A DNA stretch of 64,000 bases from Gottschalkiaceae bacterium SANA (GTDB taxonomy: Bacteria; Bacillota; Clostridia; Tissierellales; GPF-1). The stretch spans positions 1,116,001-1,180,000 of the forward strand of contig AP028876.1 in NCBI GenBank assembly GCA_036323355.1, given 5' to 3'. Made by a program: the position numbers and the translations under genes. This document shows positions 54,804 through 62,790 of the stretch, piece by piece. How positions within the stretch are numbered: position 1 is the first letter of the stretch; every line of letters starts with the position of its first letter. The notes under the pieces were generated by a model. The model saw only the letters and a list, made by a program, of their open reading frames with translations. It had not been told where the DNA came from and ran no database searches.

Positions 54804-56747
54804 TTATTTGAAAATCTGAATAAACTCCTTGAAGTTGTTTGCCTCCAACATATTTTCGATCAACTCAATGTCACTGGTCAGGTCGGCCAATTGTTTAAAA
54901 ATAGTTTTAAATGAATCTGATTGATCGGGATCCAAAGCAATCATAAATACAATAGAAACTTTTTCATTATCCCATTGTATTGGTTTTTTTAAAGTCATAA
55001 TGCCAATTGCAGGTTTGATGATATGACCTTTGAATGAGTGCGGTGTTGCAAATCCATTGCCAACACAGGTTGGAGACAAGCATTCTCTTCTGAAGACGGA
55101 TTCAATAAACCCATCATCAACATAGTTTTGGGTTTGCATGCGTGTACCGAGTAAATTGATTACTTCTTTTTTATTTTTGCAATCGCTTTTTAAACAACAC
55201 AAATTACTTTTCACTTGCTTGAAAAATAAGTCATAGGATTCTTTGCGTGGTGAGGATGACTGGTCTGAGGTTTGGCTGAAAATATCACGCAAAGCATTCA
55301 TGGTTTTTTTTGACAGTGTTGGCGGAATCACGATTACTTCAATACCTTCTAAATGTAAGGGAACCGTAGAAATCACAAAATCCTGTTCATTTATTTTGAT
55401 TTTATTAGCTCTGTAAAGTGGAACGATGTCTTTGACGACAACATTGGGAAAAGCAGATTTTATTTTGGCTTCAATAAATTGAGAAGTCGACATTCCGCTC
55501 CCACATACAATAACGATTGAAGGGGTGTAACGTATTGTTTTTTGACGTTTCAGGGAAGCTCCTATATAAAGCGCGATATCGCAAATATCATCATCGTTTA
55601 TTAGACTATAGTGATTCTGTACCAATAAAGTTGAAATGTAGGTTGCGACTTCATATTCATAAGCCAAATCGTTTTTAATGGATTTTTTTAAGGGATTCTC
55701 CAGATAAATGGAATTCATAATTCGAATAAAAAGAGCATTTAAATGAATAAATAAAGAAATGATAAACTCTTTGTCTGCACTTAGGTTCTCATTAAATAAT
55801 TCATCAGCTATATTTATTATCTCCGTAATGCCATCAAAAGTTTCAGGTGAAATATTTCTGATATCATCAAGCTTTCTGTTTTGATAGATATCTTTTTTTT
55901 GATACTTGATTCCTGTAACATTGATGTATAGGTACTCTTTTTCATTTTGACTGACCCGGCAATTATAATGATCTTCCAGATGGTGAAGAATAAAATCTGT
56001 TATTTTCCATTCAAGTGTATTCTCAGATATTTCAATATTTTTCAACGTGCATAATTTATTGTCTTTTATACGATTGATCATAATGGCTAATTGCAGAACA
56101 ATGCTAATATAAGACTGGTCAGAAAAAACCAAATCGAAACGGATCTCAATCTTTTGAATTAGTTGACCAATGCATTTCAATTCTATTGCTGTAAAATGTT
56201 CTTGTAAGTTGTCGAGAGAGAGGTTACCTTTTTGTTTTGCAATTTTCTTTAAGACATAGACCAAAGTCATTCTTTTGTTGAACTCATCGCCATGAATGCG
56301 TATTCCGTATCTGGTCGATTTTTCCAAGTGAAGTTCATGCTTGGAAAATGATTTTTCCAATTTTTCGATATCATTCATGACGGTGCTTTTACTGATGAAC
56401 ATTTCATTCGATATCGCTTCCATGGAAATATAATCATCTTTCTCCAACATTTTCAAAGCAATTAGAAACTTTCGGTTCTCGGGTAATAAAAGATGATCAT
56501 CGGTATTGATTGCTAGTAAATTTTCAATAAAGGGTTTGCTTTTGTTTGGATACTCCAACCAAAAACCCTTCCCTGGTTTAGCGATAATCATACAATTAAC
56601 AAATGATAATTCGGTTCTTAGTTTTTTTATGTCATTTTTAACAGTTCGTGAACTGACTTGAAGTATGCAGGAAAGTTGAACGGAAGTCAGTTCTTTGTTG
56701 GCATGATAAAGGATTTTTAACAATTGCTTTTCACGTGGCAGTAACAA
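54804..56747 (-). CDS. BglG/MtlR-family PTS-controlled transcription regulator
   Basis: The start is TTG at 56747, five bases after GAGGTG. The 647-residue product has an N-terminal HTH (residues about 1-60), a second Mga-like HTH (about 85-150), two PRD-like regions (about 185-395), an EIIB-like domain with VCGSGMSTSQF (about 405-490), and an EIIA type-2 domain with GFATPHSF at the C-terminus. The layout is that of DNA-binding activators such as MtlR or LicR, not RNA antiterminators. Several expected PRD histidines look replaced (first PRD has Gln in LQLAIMINRI). It likely activates the PTS genes nearby. Confidence 0.88.
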   Translation of the reverse strand: MLLPREKQLLKILYHANKELTSVQLSCILQVSSRTVKNDIKKLRTELSFVNCMIIAKPGKGFWLEYPNKSKPFIENLLAINTDDHLLLPENRKFLIALKMLEKDDYISMEAISNEMFISKSTVMNDIEKLEKSFSKHELHLEKSTRYGIRIHGDEFNKRMTLVYVLKKIAKQKGNLSLDNLQEHFTAIELKCIGQLIQKIEIRFDLVFSDQSYISIVLQLAIMINRIKDNKLCTLKNIEISENTLEWKITDFILHHLEDHYNCRVSQNEKEYLYINVTGIKYQKKDIYQNRKLDDIRNISPETFDGITEIINIADELFNENLSADKEFIISLFIHLNALFIRIMNSIYLENPLKKSIKNDLAYEYEVATYISTLLVQNHYSLINDDDICDIALYIGASLKRQKTIRYTPSIVIVCGSGMSTSQFIEAKIKSAFPNVVVKDIVPLYRANKIKINEQDFVISTVPLHLEGIEVIVIPPTLSKKTMNALRDIFSQTSDQSSSPRKESYDLFFKQVKSNLCCLKSDCKNKKEVINLLGTRMQTQNYVDDGFIESVFRRECLSPTCVGNGFATPHSFKGHIIKPAIGIMTLKKPIQWDNEKVSIVFMIALDPDQSDSFKTIFKQLADLTSDIELIENMLEANNFKEFIQIFK

Positions 56748-56923
56748 ATTAACACCTCATTTCAGTCAAGGTTGATTTACGACGTCGAGTTTCCCAATAC
56801 TTGGTTACAGGATAACGTATAGAACACTTGTTATGCAAATACAAAAGTTGAAATCGGGTGGTTGCATAAATTGATACTTGGCGTGGGTACTTGGCTGAAG
56901 TGGATTGCCAAAGTAAGATTGTG
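56748..56923. other. Intergenic region between the PTS regulator and the alcohol dehydrogenase
   Basis: The 176 bases between these minus-strand genes hold no convincing gene. An 81-codon frame spanning 56749-56994 overlaps the alcohol dehydrogenase 3' end and has no ribosome site. Confidence 0.5.
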
Positions 56924-58111
56924 TTATCTCGCCGCGGTGTAGATGTTGATAATGTCTTGTTCGTCAAGTCTTTGGAATCCACCAATTGTTCCATTGCCTG
57001 TTGCAGCTGCTTTCTTAGCCATTTCTTTGATTTGCTCTTTTGTTGGATCGATTCCCAATTCGGTTAAGGAGGTTGGCATACCGATTTTTCTGCACCAGTC
57101 ATCCCATTGTTCAATTCCTTTTAGCGCCGTTTCTTCTAGACGATATAAATTGTGTTCAACAGCAAAAACGTTGATGGCGAATTGGGCAAAACGTTCAATA
57201 TTTGTTTTGTATACGTATTTGGCCCAGGAAGACCAGACGGCTGTTAATGAAGCGCCGTGAGTCGCTTCAAACATGGCGCTAAGTTCTTGTCCAAGTTTAT
57301 GGGTAGCGAAATCAGGCATGCGGCCGGTTCCTGTTAATCCGTTATGCGAGAGGCTTCCAGCCCACATTAGATTGGCCCGTACTTCGTAGTTTTTCGGCTC
57401 TTTTATCACTTTAAGTACAGAATCACGTACGGTTACGAGTAATCCTTCTGACATTTTGTCAATTAAATCAACATCAGGCGTATTGGTAAAGTATCTTTCC
57501 ATCGTATGCATCATTATATCGGCGGCGCCACTGCATGTTTGATAGGTTGGTAATGTGAAAGTTAATTCGGGATTCATAATTGCAAATAAAGGTCTTGCGC
57601 AATCATGATTGTACGATCTCTTCAAAATACCGTTGCTTTCTGTTTCAATATCAATGACGGTAGAGTTGCTGGTTTCGGAACCGGTAGCTGCGATGGTGGA
57701 AATGCATCCGATTGGAGCGATCTTTGTGGTAGAAACTTTACCCAAGAATAAATCTTCCAAATCAAAGTCATTGGCTAAACCATATGCTATGGTTTTCGAT
57801 GAATCGATTACTGATCCTCCGCCAATTGCAAGAATAAAGTCAATGTTTTCTTCTTTACATAATGCTACGCCTTCTTGTGCCTTTTTTAGTCTTGGATTTG
57901 GAACGACTCCTCCGAAATCGATATATTCAATTCCTTCCTTTTCGAGGCTTTTATGGACGGCATCCAACACGCCATTTTCTTTCAGAAACGTGCCACCATA
58001 GTGAATTAGTACTTTATGAAAGTTGCGTGACCTAATTTCTTTTCCGACCTCAGCATGTGTGTTTCTCCCAAAAACAATTCTTGTAGGAGTGGAAAATTCA
58101 AAATTCAACAT
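56924..58111 (-). CDS. Iron-containing alcohol dehydrogenase, butanol-dehydrogenase type
   Basis: The start is placed at ATG 58111, nine bases after AAGG; ATG 58120 is too close to that site. The 395-residue product resembles NADH-dependent BdhA-like enzymes: IGGGSVIDSSK for nucleotide binding, metal ligands in GAADIMMHTMERYF (Asp and His four apart) and in ATHKLGQELSAMFEATHG (two His 14 apart). It is divergent from the PTS operon across a region with two palindromes. In this cassette it could reduce the aldehyde released by the class II aldolase. Only distant similarity to the Fe-ADH at 186 is apparent. Confidence 0.9.
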   Translation of the reverse strand: MLNFEFSTPTRIVFGRNTHAEVGKEIRSRNFHKVLIHYGGTFLKENGVLDAVHKSLEKEGIEYIDFGGVVPNPRLKKAQEGVALCKEENIDFILAIGGGSVIDSSKTIAYGLANDFDLEDLFLGKVSTTKIAPIGCISTIAATGSETSNSTVIDIETESNGILKRSYNHDCARPLFAIMNPELTFTLPTYQTCSGAADIMMHTMERYFTNTPDVDLIDKMSEGLLVTVRDSVLKVIKEPKNYEVRANLMWAGSLSHNGLTGTGRMPDFATHKLGQELSAMFEATHGASLTAVWSSWAKYVYKTNIERFAQFAINVFAVEHNLYRLEETALKGIEQWDDWCRKIGMPTSLTELGIDPTKEQIKEMAKKAAATGNGTIGGFQRLDEQDIINIYTAAR

Positions 58112-58193
58112 AATATTCATCCTTTCTTTCCTTATAATATTTATTACGGTTTGATTATAGCAATAGTTTGCAAGTAGGAGAATTTAATAAACA

Positions 58194-58208
58194 TCACTTG
58201 GCAAGTGA
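58194..58208. promoter_or_regulatory. Palindrome 1 between the alcohol dehydrogenase and PTS genes
   Basis: TCACTTG and CAAGTGA are perfect arms around a central G. It shares TCACT...AGTGA with the second palindrome and lies near the divergent alcohol dehydrogenase start. Confidence 0.55.
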
Positions 58209-58304
58209 AATGGATTGTTGAAGGGGGAAAATCATTGGAAAAATGCTAGTTCGGCGGGATCTACAAGTCAAAAAAGAGTGAACCGGTGAATGCGCGGTAA
58301 TACA

Positions 58305-58321
58305 TTCACTAAATTAGTGAA
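58305..58321. promoter_or_regulatory. Palindrome 2 upstream of the PTS promoter
   Basis: TTCACTAA and TTAGTGAA are perfect arms around a central A. It ends 10 bases before the -35 region of the PTS promoter, the usual place for an activator site. Both palindromes share TCACT...AGTGA, suggesting one regulator. Confidence 0.6.
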
Positions 58322-58330
58322 AAGGATTGG

Positions 58331-58359
58331 TTTGTGAAAAATGAGGATGTAGATATAAT
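58331..58359 (+). promoter_or_regulatory. Promoter of the PTS operon
   Basis: TATAAT (58354-58359) has a weak -35 (TTTGTG at 58331-58336) 17 bases upstream. A weak -35 suits activator dependence. Confidence 0.6.
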
Positions 58360-58407
58360 GAAACCATAAGCAAAATAAAACAGACTGAAACGACGGAGGA
58401 ACTTGTA

Positions 58408-58863
58408 GTGAAGTTAGTAAATATGCTAGATGAACGATTAATTAAGTTTGATCTGGAAGTGAAGGGTAAAGATGATGCAATCAAACAAGTTGCAAAAATG
58501 ATGTTTGATGCGAATAAGGTAAATGATCTGGAACAATATATAAAAGGTCTTTTTGAAAGAGAAACTGAGTTTGCAACGGGAATTGGATTTGGAATTGCCA
58601 TTCCGCATTGCAAAGATGATTGTGTTCAAGATGCTGCTTTTACAATTGTTAAAATAAAGGAACCAATTGAGTGGGGAGCGATGGATGAGAATCTTGTTCA
58701 ATTGATTATCATGCTTGCTGCGCCAAACAATAGTGACAATGCTCATCTAAAAATGTTATCAAAGCTTTCTAAGAATTTAATGGATGAAGAGTTTAGATCC
58801 GGACTAAACTTAGCCTCATCTATTGAAGATATAAAAAAAACATTTGCCAAGAAGGGAGAATAG
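58408..58863 (+). CDS. PTS fructose-type EIIA component
   Basis: EIIA accepts phosphate from HPr and passes it to EIIB. The 151-residue product starts at GTG 58408, about nine bases after GGAGG. The phospho-acceptor His lies in the GIGFGIAIPHCK motif typical of the fructose/mannitol EIIA fold. It is the first of three PTS genes (IIA, IIB, IIC on separate chains) in one operon. Confidence 0.93.
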   Translation: MKLVNMLDERLIKFDLEVKGKDDAIKQVAKMMFDANKVNDLEQYIKGLFERETEFATGIGFGIAIPHCKDDCVQDAAFTIVKIKEPIEWGAMDENLVQLIIMLAAPNNSDNAHLKMLSKLSKNLMDEEFRSGLNLASSIEDIKKTFAKKGE

Positions 58864-58866
58864 AAG

Positions 58867-59175
58867 ATGTATATTCTATGCGTAACGGCATGTCCTGTAG
58901 GAATTGCACACACATATATGGCTGCGGCAAATTTAGAGAAAGCCATAAAGAATGCTGGACATGAGGTGAAAGTTGAGACCCAAGGAGCTCAAGGAGTAGA
59001 TAACGAAATCACAACAGAAGATATTGAAAAATGCGACGCTGTAATTATTGCGAGTGATATTAGAATTAAGAATCATGAGAGATTTAAGGAAGTTCCAACA
59101 TTAACGGTTGGTGTTCAAGAAGCGGTTAAAAAGACGGATGATATTGTAAAAGAATTATTGGAGGCGATTGGGTAA
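58867..59175 (+). CDS. PTS fructose-type EIIB component
   Basis: The 102-residue protein has the phospho-acceptor Cys in CVTACPVGIAHTYMAA, diagnostic of fructose-type EIIB, and the downstream VETQGAQGVDNEIT segment. It transfers phosphate to the sugar bound by EIIC. It starts three bases after EIIA and its stop touches the EIIC start at 59175. Confidence 0.95.
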   Translation: MYILCVTACPVGIAHTYMAAANLEKAIKNAGHEVKVETQGAQGVDNEITTEDIEKCDAVIIASDIRIKNHERFKEVPTLTVGVQEAVKKTDDIVKELLEAIG

Positions 59176-60266
59176 TGGCAGAAATTATACGAAAAAATTC
59201 AAAGAAAAAGAGTCAGGGCGCATTTTTAAAAGATTCAATTATGACCGGTATTTCCTATATGATTCCAGTCATTGTCGGCGGAGGTGTCTTGCAAGCGATT
59301 GCAAAGATGATGGGCGGTTATGACATCGGGAGTAATATGCAAGAAATTGATACCTTGGCTAAAGCGATCATGCTGATTGGCCAGAGTTTATGGAATTTTA
59401 CGGTTCCAGTGGTTGCAGCTTTTACTGCCTATGCGATGGCAGATAAACCGGGTATTGCACCAGGTCTTGCGCTTGGAGTGTTGGCTAATAGTATTGGCAC
59501 AGGATTTGTAGGTGGCCTTATCGGTGGTGTTATGGTTGGATATTGCGTCTTGATGATGAAAAAAATCAAAATTCCAAAAGGCTTGCAAGGTGTAATGCCG
59601 ATTCTCATTATTCCAACCGTTGCGACCTTAGTATGCGGCTTGGTTATGTACTACATAATTGGACATCCCATTGCTTGGCTTAGTATAACGATGCAAACTT
59701 GGTTGATAGGATTGGGAACGGGTTCTAAATTTGTATTTGGAGCAGTTGTTGGTGCGATGATGTGTTTTGACATGGGTGGACCAGTTGGAAAAGCGGCAGC
59801 AATGGTAACCAATGGCTTGAATGCAGACGGGTTCTTTATTCCAACTTCTGCAAAGATGTGTGCAGGGATGACGGCACCACTTGGAATCGCGATTGCCACT
59901 TTTATTGGTGGCAGGAAGAAATTTGATGATGTTGATCGTGAAAATGCAAAATCTGCAATGATGTTATCTTGTGTATATATCGAGGAAGCTGTTATTCCGT
60001 TCTTGGTCAATGATCCTATACGTGTGATTGTCTCGTGTATGATCGGTGGCAGTATTACCGGTGGCTTATGTATGGTTTCTGCATTGTCGTCTCCAGCTGT
60101 TCATGGCGGGGTCTTTGTTATTCCGATGACATCGAAACCATTGTTATTTGTTGGGCTTTGGTTGTTAGGGAGTTGTATTACAGGTGTTACATATGCACTG
60201 TGGAAAAAGCCGTTGGCAGATTCGGCAAATGCAACACAGGGGAAAATGTTATCAAAAACAGCATAA
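59175..60266 (+). CDS. PTS fructose-type EIIC permease
   Basis: The 363-residue membrane permease has about eight to ten hydrophobic segments and family stretches such as MTGISYMIPVIVGGG, DKPGIAPGL and GGPVGKAA. Fructose-family EIIC normally brings in ketoses or sugar alcohols as the 1-phosphate. The exact sugar cannot be read. It is translationally coupled to EIIB by a one-base overlap, and a terminator follows. Confidence 0.93.
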   Translation: MAEIIRKNSKKKSQGAFLKDSIMTGISYMIPVIVGGGVLQAIAKMMGGYDIGSNMQEIDTLAKAIMLIGQSLWNFTVPVVAAFTAYAMADKPGIAPGLALGVLANSIGTGFVGGLIGGVMVGYCVLMMKKIKIPKGLQGVMPILIIPTVATLVCGLVMYYIIGHPIAWLSITMQTWLIGLGTGSKFVFGAVVGAMMCFDMGGPVGKAAAMVTNGLNADGFFIPTSAKMCAGMTAPLGIAIATFIGGRKKFDDVDRENAKSAMMLSCVYIEEAVIPFLVNDPIRVIVSCMIGGSITGGLCMVSALSSPAVHGGVFVIPMTSKPLLFVGLWLLGSCITGVTYALWKKPLADSANATQGKMLSKTA

Positions 60267-60289
60267 GTATTAATAAAATCGGGAAACAG

Positions 60290-60319
60290 AAAATGGGGAT
60301 GATTACATCCCCATTTTTA
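60290..60319 (+). terminator. Terminator after the PTS EIIC gene
   Basis: AAAATGGGGATG and CATCCCCATTTT form a perfect 12-bp stem with an ATTA loop and T tail. It separates the PTS genes from the aldolase. Confidence 0.93.
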
Positions 60320-60362
60320 TCTTGAACATTTATAGCAAGGTGTTTCAATTAGGAGAGACTGA

Positions 60363-60391
60363 TTGACGTTAAAATTGAACGAGATATTATT
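60363..60391 (+). promoter_or_regulatory. Possible promoter of the aldolase gene
   Basis: TTGACG (60363-60368) is followed by TATTAT at 60385-60390 with 16-base spacing. It lies after the PTS terminator, so the aldolase may have its own transcript. Confidence 0.45.
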
Positions 60392-60481
60392 AAAATAAAT
60401 TATGAGAGCATTATTACTGAATCGCTCATTCGTCGTAATAGATGAGTGAGGGACAAGGTTTTATCTAAAGGAGATAGGATT

Positions 60482-61366
60482 ATGTATACATCAATGAAAG
60501 AAATGTTACTCCATGCACATAAAAATAATTATGCGATTATGGCGATTAACTGTGTAAATATGGAACAAGCAAAAGCAATTATTGAAAGTGCTGAAGAAGA
60601 AAAATCCGCTGTCATTGTAAATATTTCGCCGCGGCAATTGCGTTCGCATGCGAATGGAGATGTGATGGCAGCCATTGTTAAAACAATGGCTGATCAAGCA
60701 AGTGTGCCGGTGGCTTTGAATTTAGATCATGGTGTAAATGTTGAGGACGTCATTCAGGTATTGAAATGGGAATTTTCAAGTATTATGATTGATGCGTCAT
60801 CATTTGATTTTGAAGAAAATAAAAGTCGTACATTGATGGCCAGTGCATTGGCCCATGGTTTGGGAAAATCATGTGAGGCGGAATTAGGCCACGTAGGACT
60901 GGCGATGAACGCAGATGGTCAAAATGCTGATTATTTTACTAACGTAAAGCAAGCGCAAGAATTTGTTGAATTTACAAACTGCGATTGTTTGGCAGTTGCA
61001 ATTGGGACGGCGCACGGTTCTTACCCGAAAGGTATGATTCCAGAGCTCGATTTTGAACGATTACGTGAGCTGAAAAATACGCTTGATATGCCTCTTGTGT
61101 TACACGGCGGTTCTGGTGCGGGTGAGGAAAATATTAAAAAAGCTGTGGCCTATGGTATCAATAAGATTAACGTCTGTACAGATTTGATGAAGCATGCCAA
61201 AAATGCAACGGAAAAAGTACTAAAAGCGGAGCCTGACATTGAGTATATGGAAATGAATATGGCAGTGGAGGATGCTATGAAAGATTTTATTAAAAAATAT
61301 ATGCGTCTGATTGGTTCGAGCAATCGTTATACCTTTGAAAAAAATAAAGGTTTGGAGTTGGATTAG
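60482..61366 (+). CDS. Class II ketose-bisphosphate/ketose-phosphate aldolase
   Basis: The ATG at 60482 follows AAAGGAGA; a start at 60446 is rejected. The 294-residue zinc aldolase has metal-binding histidines in NLDHGVN, ELGHVG and VLHGGSGAG, and the phosphate-binding end of the barrel near VLHGGSGAGEENI. Family members cleave fructose-1,6- or tagatose-1,6-bisphosphate, or ketose-1-phosphates. With no 1-phosphofructokinase in this cassette, a PTS-made ketose-1-phosphate may be cut directly to DHAP and an aldehyde. That is inference. Confidence 0.9.
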   Translation: MYTSMKEMLLHAHKNNYAIMAINCVNMEQAKAIIESAEEEKSAVIVNISPRQLRSHANGDVMAAIVKTMADQASVPVALNLDHGVNVEDVIQVLKWEFSSIMIDASSFDFEENKSRTLMASALAHGLGKSCEAELGHVGLAMNADGQNADYFTNVKQAQEFVEFTNCDCLAVAIGTAHGSYPKGMIPELDFERLRELKNTLDMPLVLHGGSGAGEENIKKAVAYGINKINVCTDLMKHAKNATEKVLKAEPDIEYMEMNMAVEDAMKDFIKKYMRLIGSSNRYTFEKNKGLELD

Positions 61367-61694
61367 TAGTGAAAATATAATTGAGGGTGAACTAGGATTT
61401 CGAGGTCGCTGCTTACAAATAAAAAAACATGAAACTGAGCGGGTGTTTGTAAGAAGGAAAAAACTGAGATTTACGAAATGAGGATTGAAGGAAGAATGCG
61501 TGAACCTCATTGATGAAAGGTTTAAGGGTTCTTCCTTACGCATAAAAAGTATTTCTTTTAAGGTTGTCAAGGATATGTGAGGAAGTCGATTAATGTTAAA
61601 CGTGACCACCTATGATAATAATGAAGAGAAATGTATGGTTGTATACATGCCAGTTGTAGGGTTTGGAAGAGTAATTGATTCTGGGGTGTTTTAT
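61367..61694. other. Gene-poor junction before the guaA fragment
   Basis: These 328 bases hold no recognisable gene. A small frame starting at ATG 61593 runs into the guaA fragment and stops at 61767-61769. Its upstream part matches nothing I know and may have been made by the deletion in the fragment. No integrase or transposase remnant was found. Confidence 0.5.
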
Positions 61695-61923
61695 AAAGCG
61701 GGCTTGGATCGAAAGATCTGGCAATACTTTGCTGTCATGACAGCTATACTATTGCACTACGTGCTGTAACCAGCTCAGACGGCATGATAAGCGATTGGGC
61801 GAAGATTCCATTTGACGTATTGGAGAAAATTTCTTCAAGAATTGTCAACCAAGTGGATCACGTAAACCGTATCGTGTATGATATTACGACAAAGCCACAA
61901 TCAACAATTGAGTGGGAGTAAAG
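61695..61923 (+). pseudogene. guaA: Degraded duplicate of the guaA 3' end
   Basis: The segment matches bases 52724-52993 of intact guaA at about 85-90 percent by eye, including the last 20 codons ([20 protein letters not shown] then IEWE and TAA, with one Pro to Gln change). A 43-base deletion after ATGACA (junction near 61742), between two ACAG copies in the guaA version, shifts the frame. The fragment ends at the same stop codon and has its own terminator. It is the direct-repeat partner of guaA and marks the right boundary of the accessory segment. Confidence 0.95.
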
Positions 61924-61931
61924 TGAATACA

Positions 61932-61971
61932 AACCGTAACCTTGTTGAATACTAGGGTTGCGGTTTTTTTC
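61932..61971 (+). terminator. Terminator of the guaA fragment
   Basis: ACCGTAACCTT and AGGGTTGCGGT form a stem with G-U pairs followed by seven T. It is a diverged version of the guaA terminator at 53005. Confidence 0.8.
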
Positions 61972-62005
61972 TATCGGTTTTGCAAAAGGGAAACAAAGAT
62001 ATTGT

Positions 62006-62034
62006 TTGACAAGTGAAGCATGATAAATTATAAT
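62006..62034 (+). promoter_or_regulatory. Consensus promoter of the TetR gene
   Basis: TTGACA and TATAAT, both perfect, are separated by 17 bases. Such strength implies tight repression. Confidence 0.85.
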
Positions 62035-62066
62035 CAAAACAGCGTTTCAAAACATTGTTTTGATTA
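62031..62066. promoter_or_regulatory. TetR operator overlapping the -10 box
   Basis: TAATCAAAACA and TGTTTTGATTA are perfect 11-bp inverted arms spaced by 14 bases, covering the -10 box and transcription start. The adjacent TetR-family protein is the likely ligand-controlled repressor. Confidence 0.75.
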
Positions 62067-62084
62067 CTTGTGTGAGGAGAATGA

Positions 62085-62711
62085 ATGGCGAAACGAAGAG
62101 AAGGCGTATATGAGCGCATACAGGAATGCGCGATGAAGGAGTTTCTAGCCCATGGATTTAAAGATGCTTCCCTAAGAAGGATTGCAACGAATGCAGAAAC
62201 TGCAACGGGTTCCATTTACACTCGGTTTAAAGATAAGGGAGGGCTTTTTGACAGTCTTGTTGCGGAAAGCTATGAAGCGTTTAAAACTCATTTTGATCAT
62301 GAGGAAACCTTGTTTTTTGCCGCTGAAAAGTATCGGAATATTGAAAGAATGATGGAGTTTTCCAATGAGGTCATGGAAAAAAACTTAGACATGATCTATC
62401 AGTATCCAAGGGAGTTCAAGTTGCTTATCACCTGTTCGGCAGGGACTAAGTATGAAAATATCATCGATGAATTTGTTGATTATGAAGTTGAATCGACCAA
62501 GAAATTTCTAGAAGTCATAGGCAACAAACGGTATTTGGCAGGCGAGATTAGTGATGAGTTTTTGCATATTATCAGCAATTCCTATTTGAATGGTTTTTTT
62601 GAGATTATTCGACATGACATGCCTGAAGAAAAAGGGAGAAAATACCTCATGGATTTTGGAAAGTTCTATGGATGCGGTTTTTCGTGTTTTATGAAGAATG
62701 AGATCAGCTAG
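62085..62711 (+). CDS. TetR-family transcriptional regulator
   Basis: The 208-residue protein has the TetR N-terminal HTH (about residues 9-55, with ASLRRIATNAETATGSIYTRF) and an all-helical ligand-binding domain. It is preceded by a perfect promoter-operator and followed by an ABC transporter gene in the same direction. It probably represses itself and perhaps the transporter. Ligand unknown. Confidence 0.92.
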   Translation: MAKRREGVYERIQECAMKEFLAHGFKDASLRRIATNAETATGSIYTRFKDKGGLFDSLVAESYEAFKTHFDHEETLFFAAEKYRNIERMMEFSNEVMEKNLDMIYQYPREFKLLITCSAGTKYENIIDEFVDYEVESTKKFLEVIGNKRYLAGEISDEFLHIISNSYLNGFFEIIRHDMPEEKGRKYLMDFGKFYGCGFSCFMKNEIS

Positions 62712-62735
62712 TAAAATATACTTGACAATGAATGA

Positions 62736-62755
62736 AACCCTGGTTTTCCAGGGTT
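62736..62755 (+). terminator. Hairpin after the TetR gene
   Basis: AACCCTGG and CCAGGGTT form a perfect eight-pair stem with a TTTT loop, but no T run follows. It may be a weak terminator or an RNA end. Confidence 0.5.
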
Positions 62756-62768
62756 CAATTATTAGCCT

Positions 62769-62790
62769 TAAGTTAGCTATAGCTAACTTA
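62769..62790. promoter_or_regulatory. 22-bp palindrome upstream of the ABC transporter
   Basis: TAAGTTAGCTATAGCTAACTTA is a perfect palindrome between the TetR and ABC genes. The TTAGCTAtAGCTAA core resembles operators of DtxR/IdeR-family metal-dependent repressors. That identification is by eye. Confidence 0.55.

Noticed and set aside
56749-56994. 81-codon minus-strand ORF upstream of the PTS regulator
   Set aside because: It overlaps the alcohol dehydrogenase 3' end in another frame and has no ribosome site.
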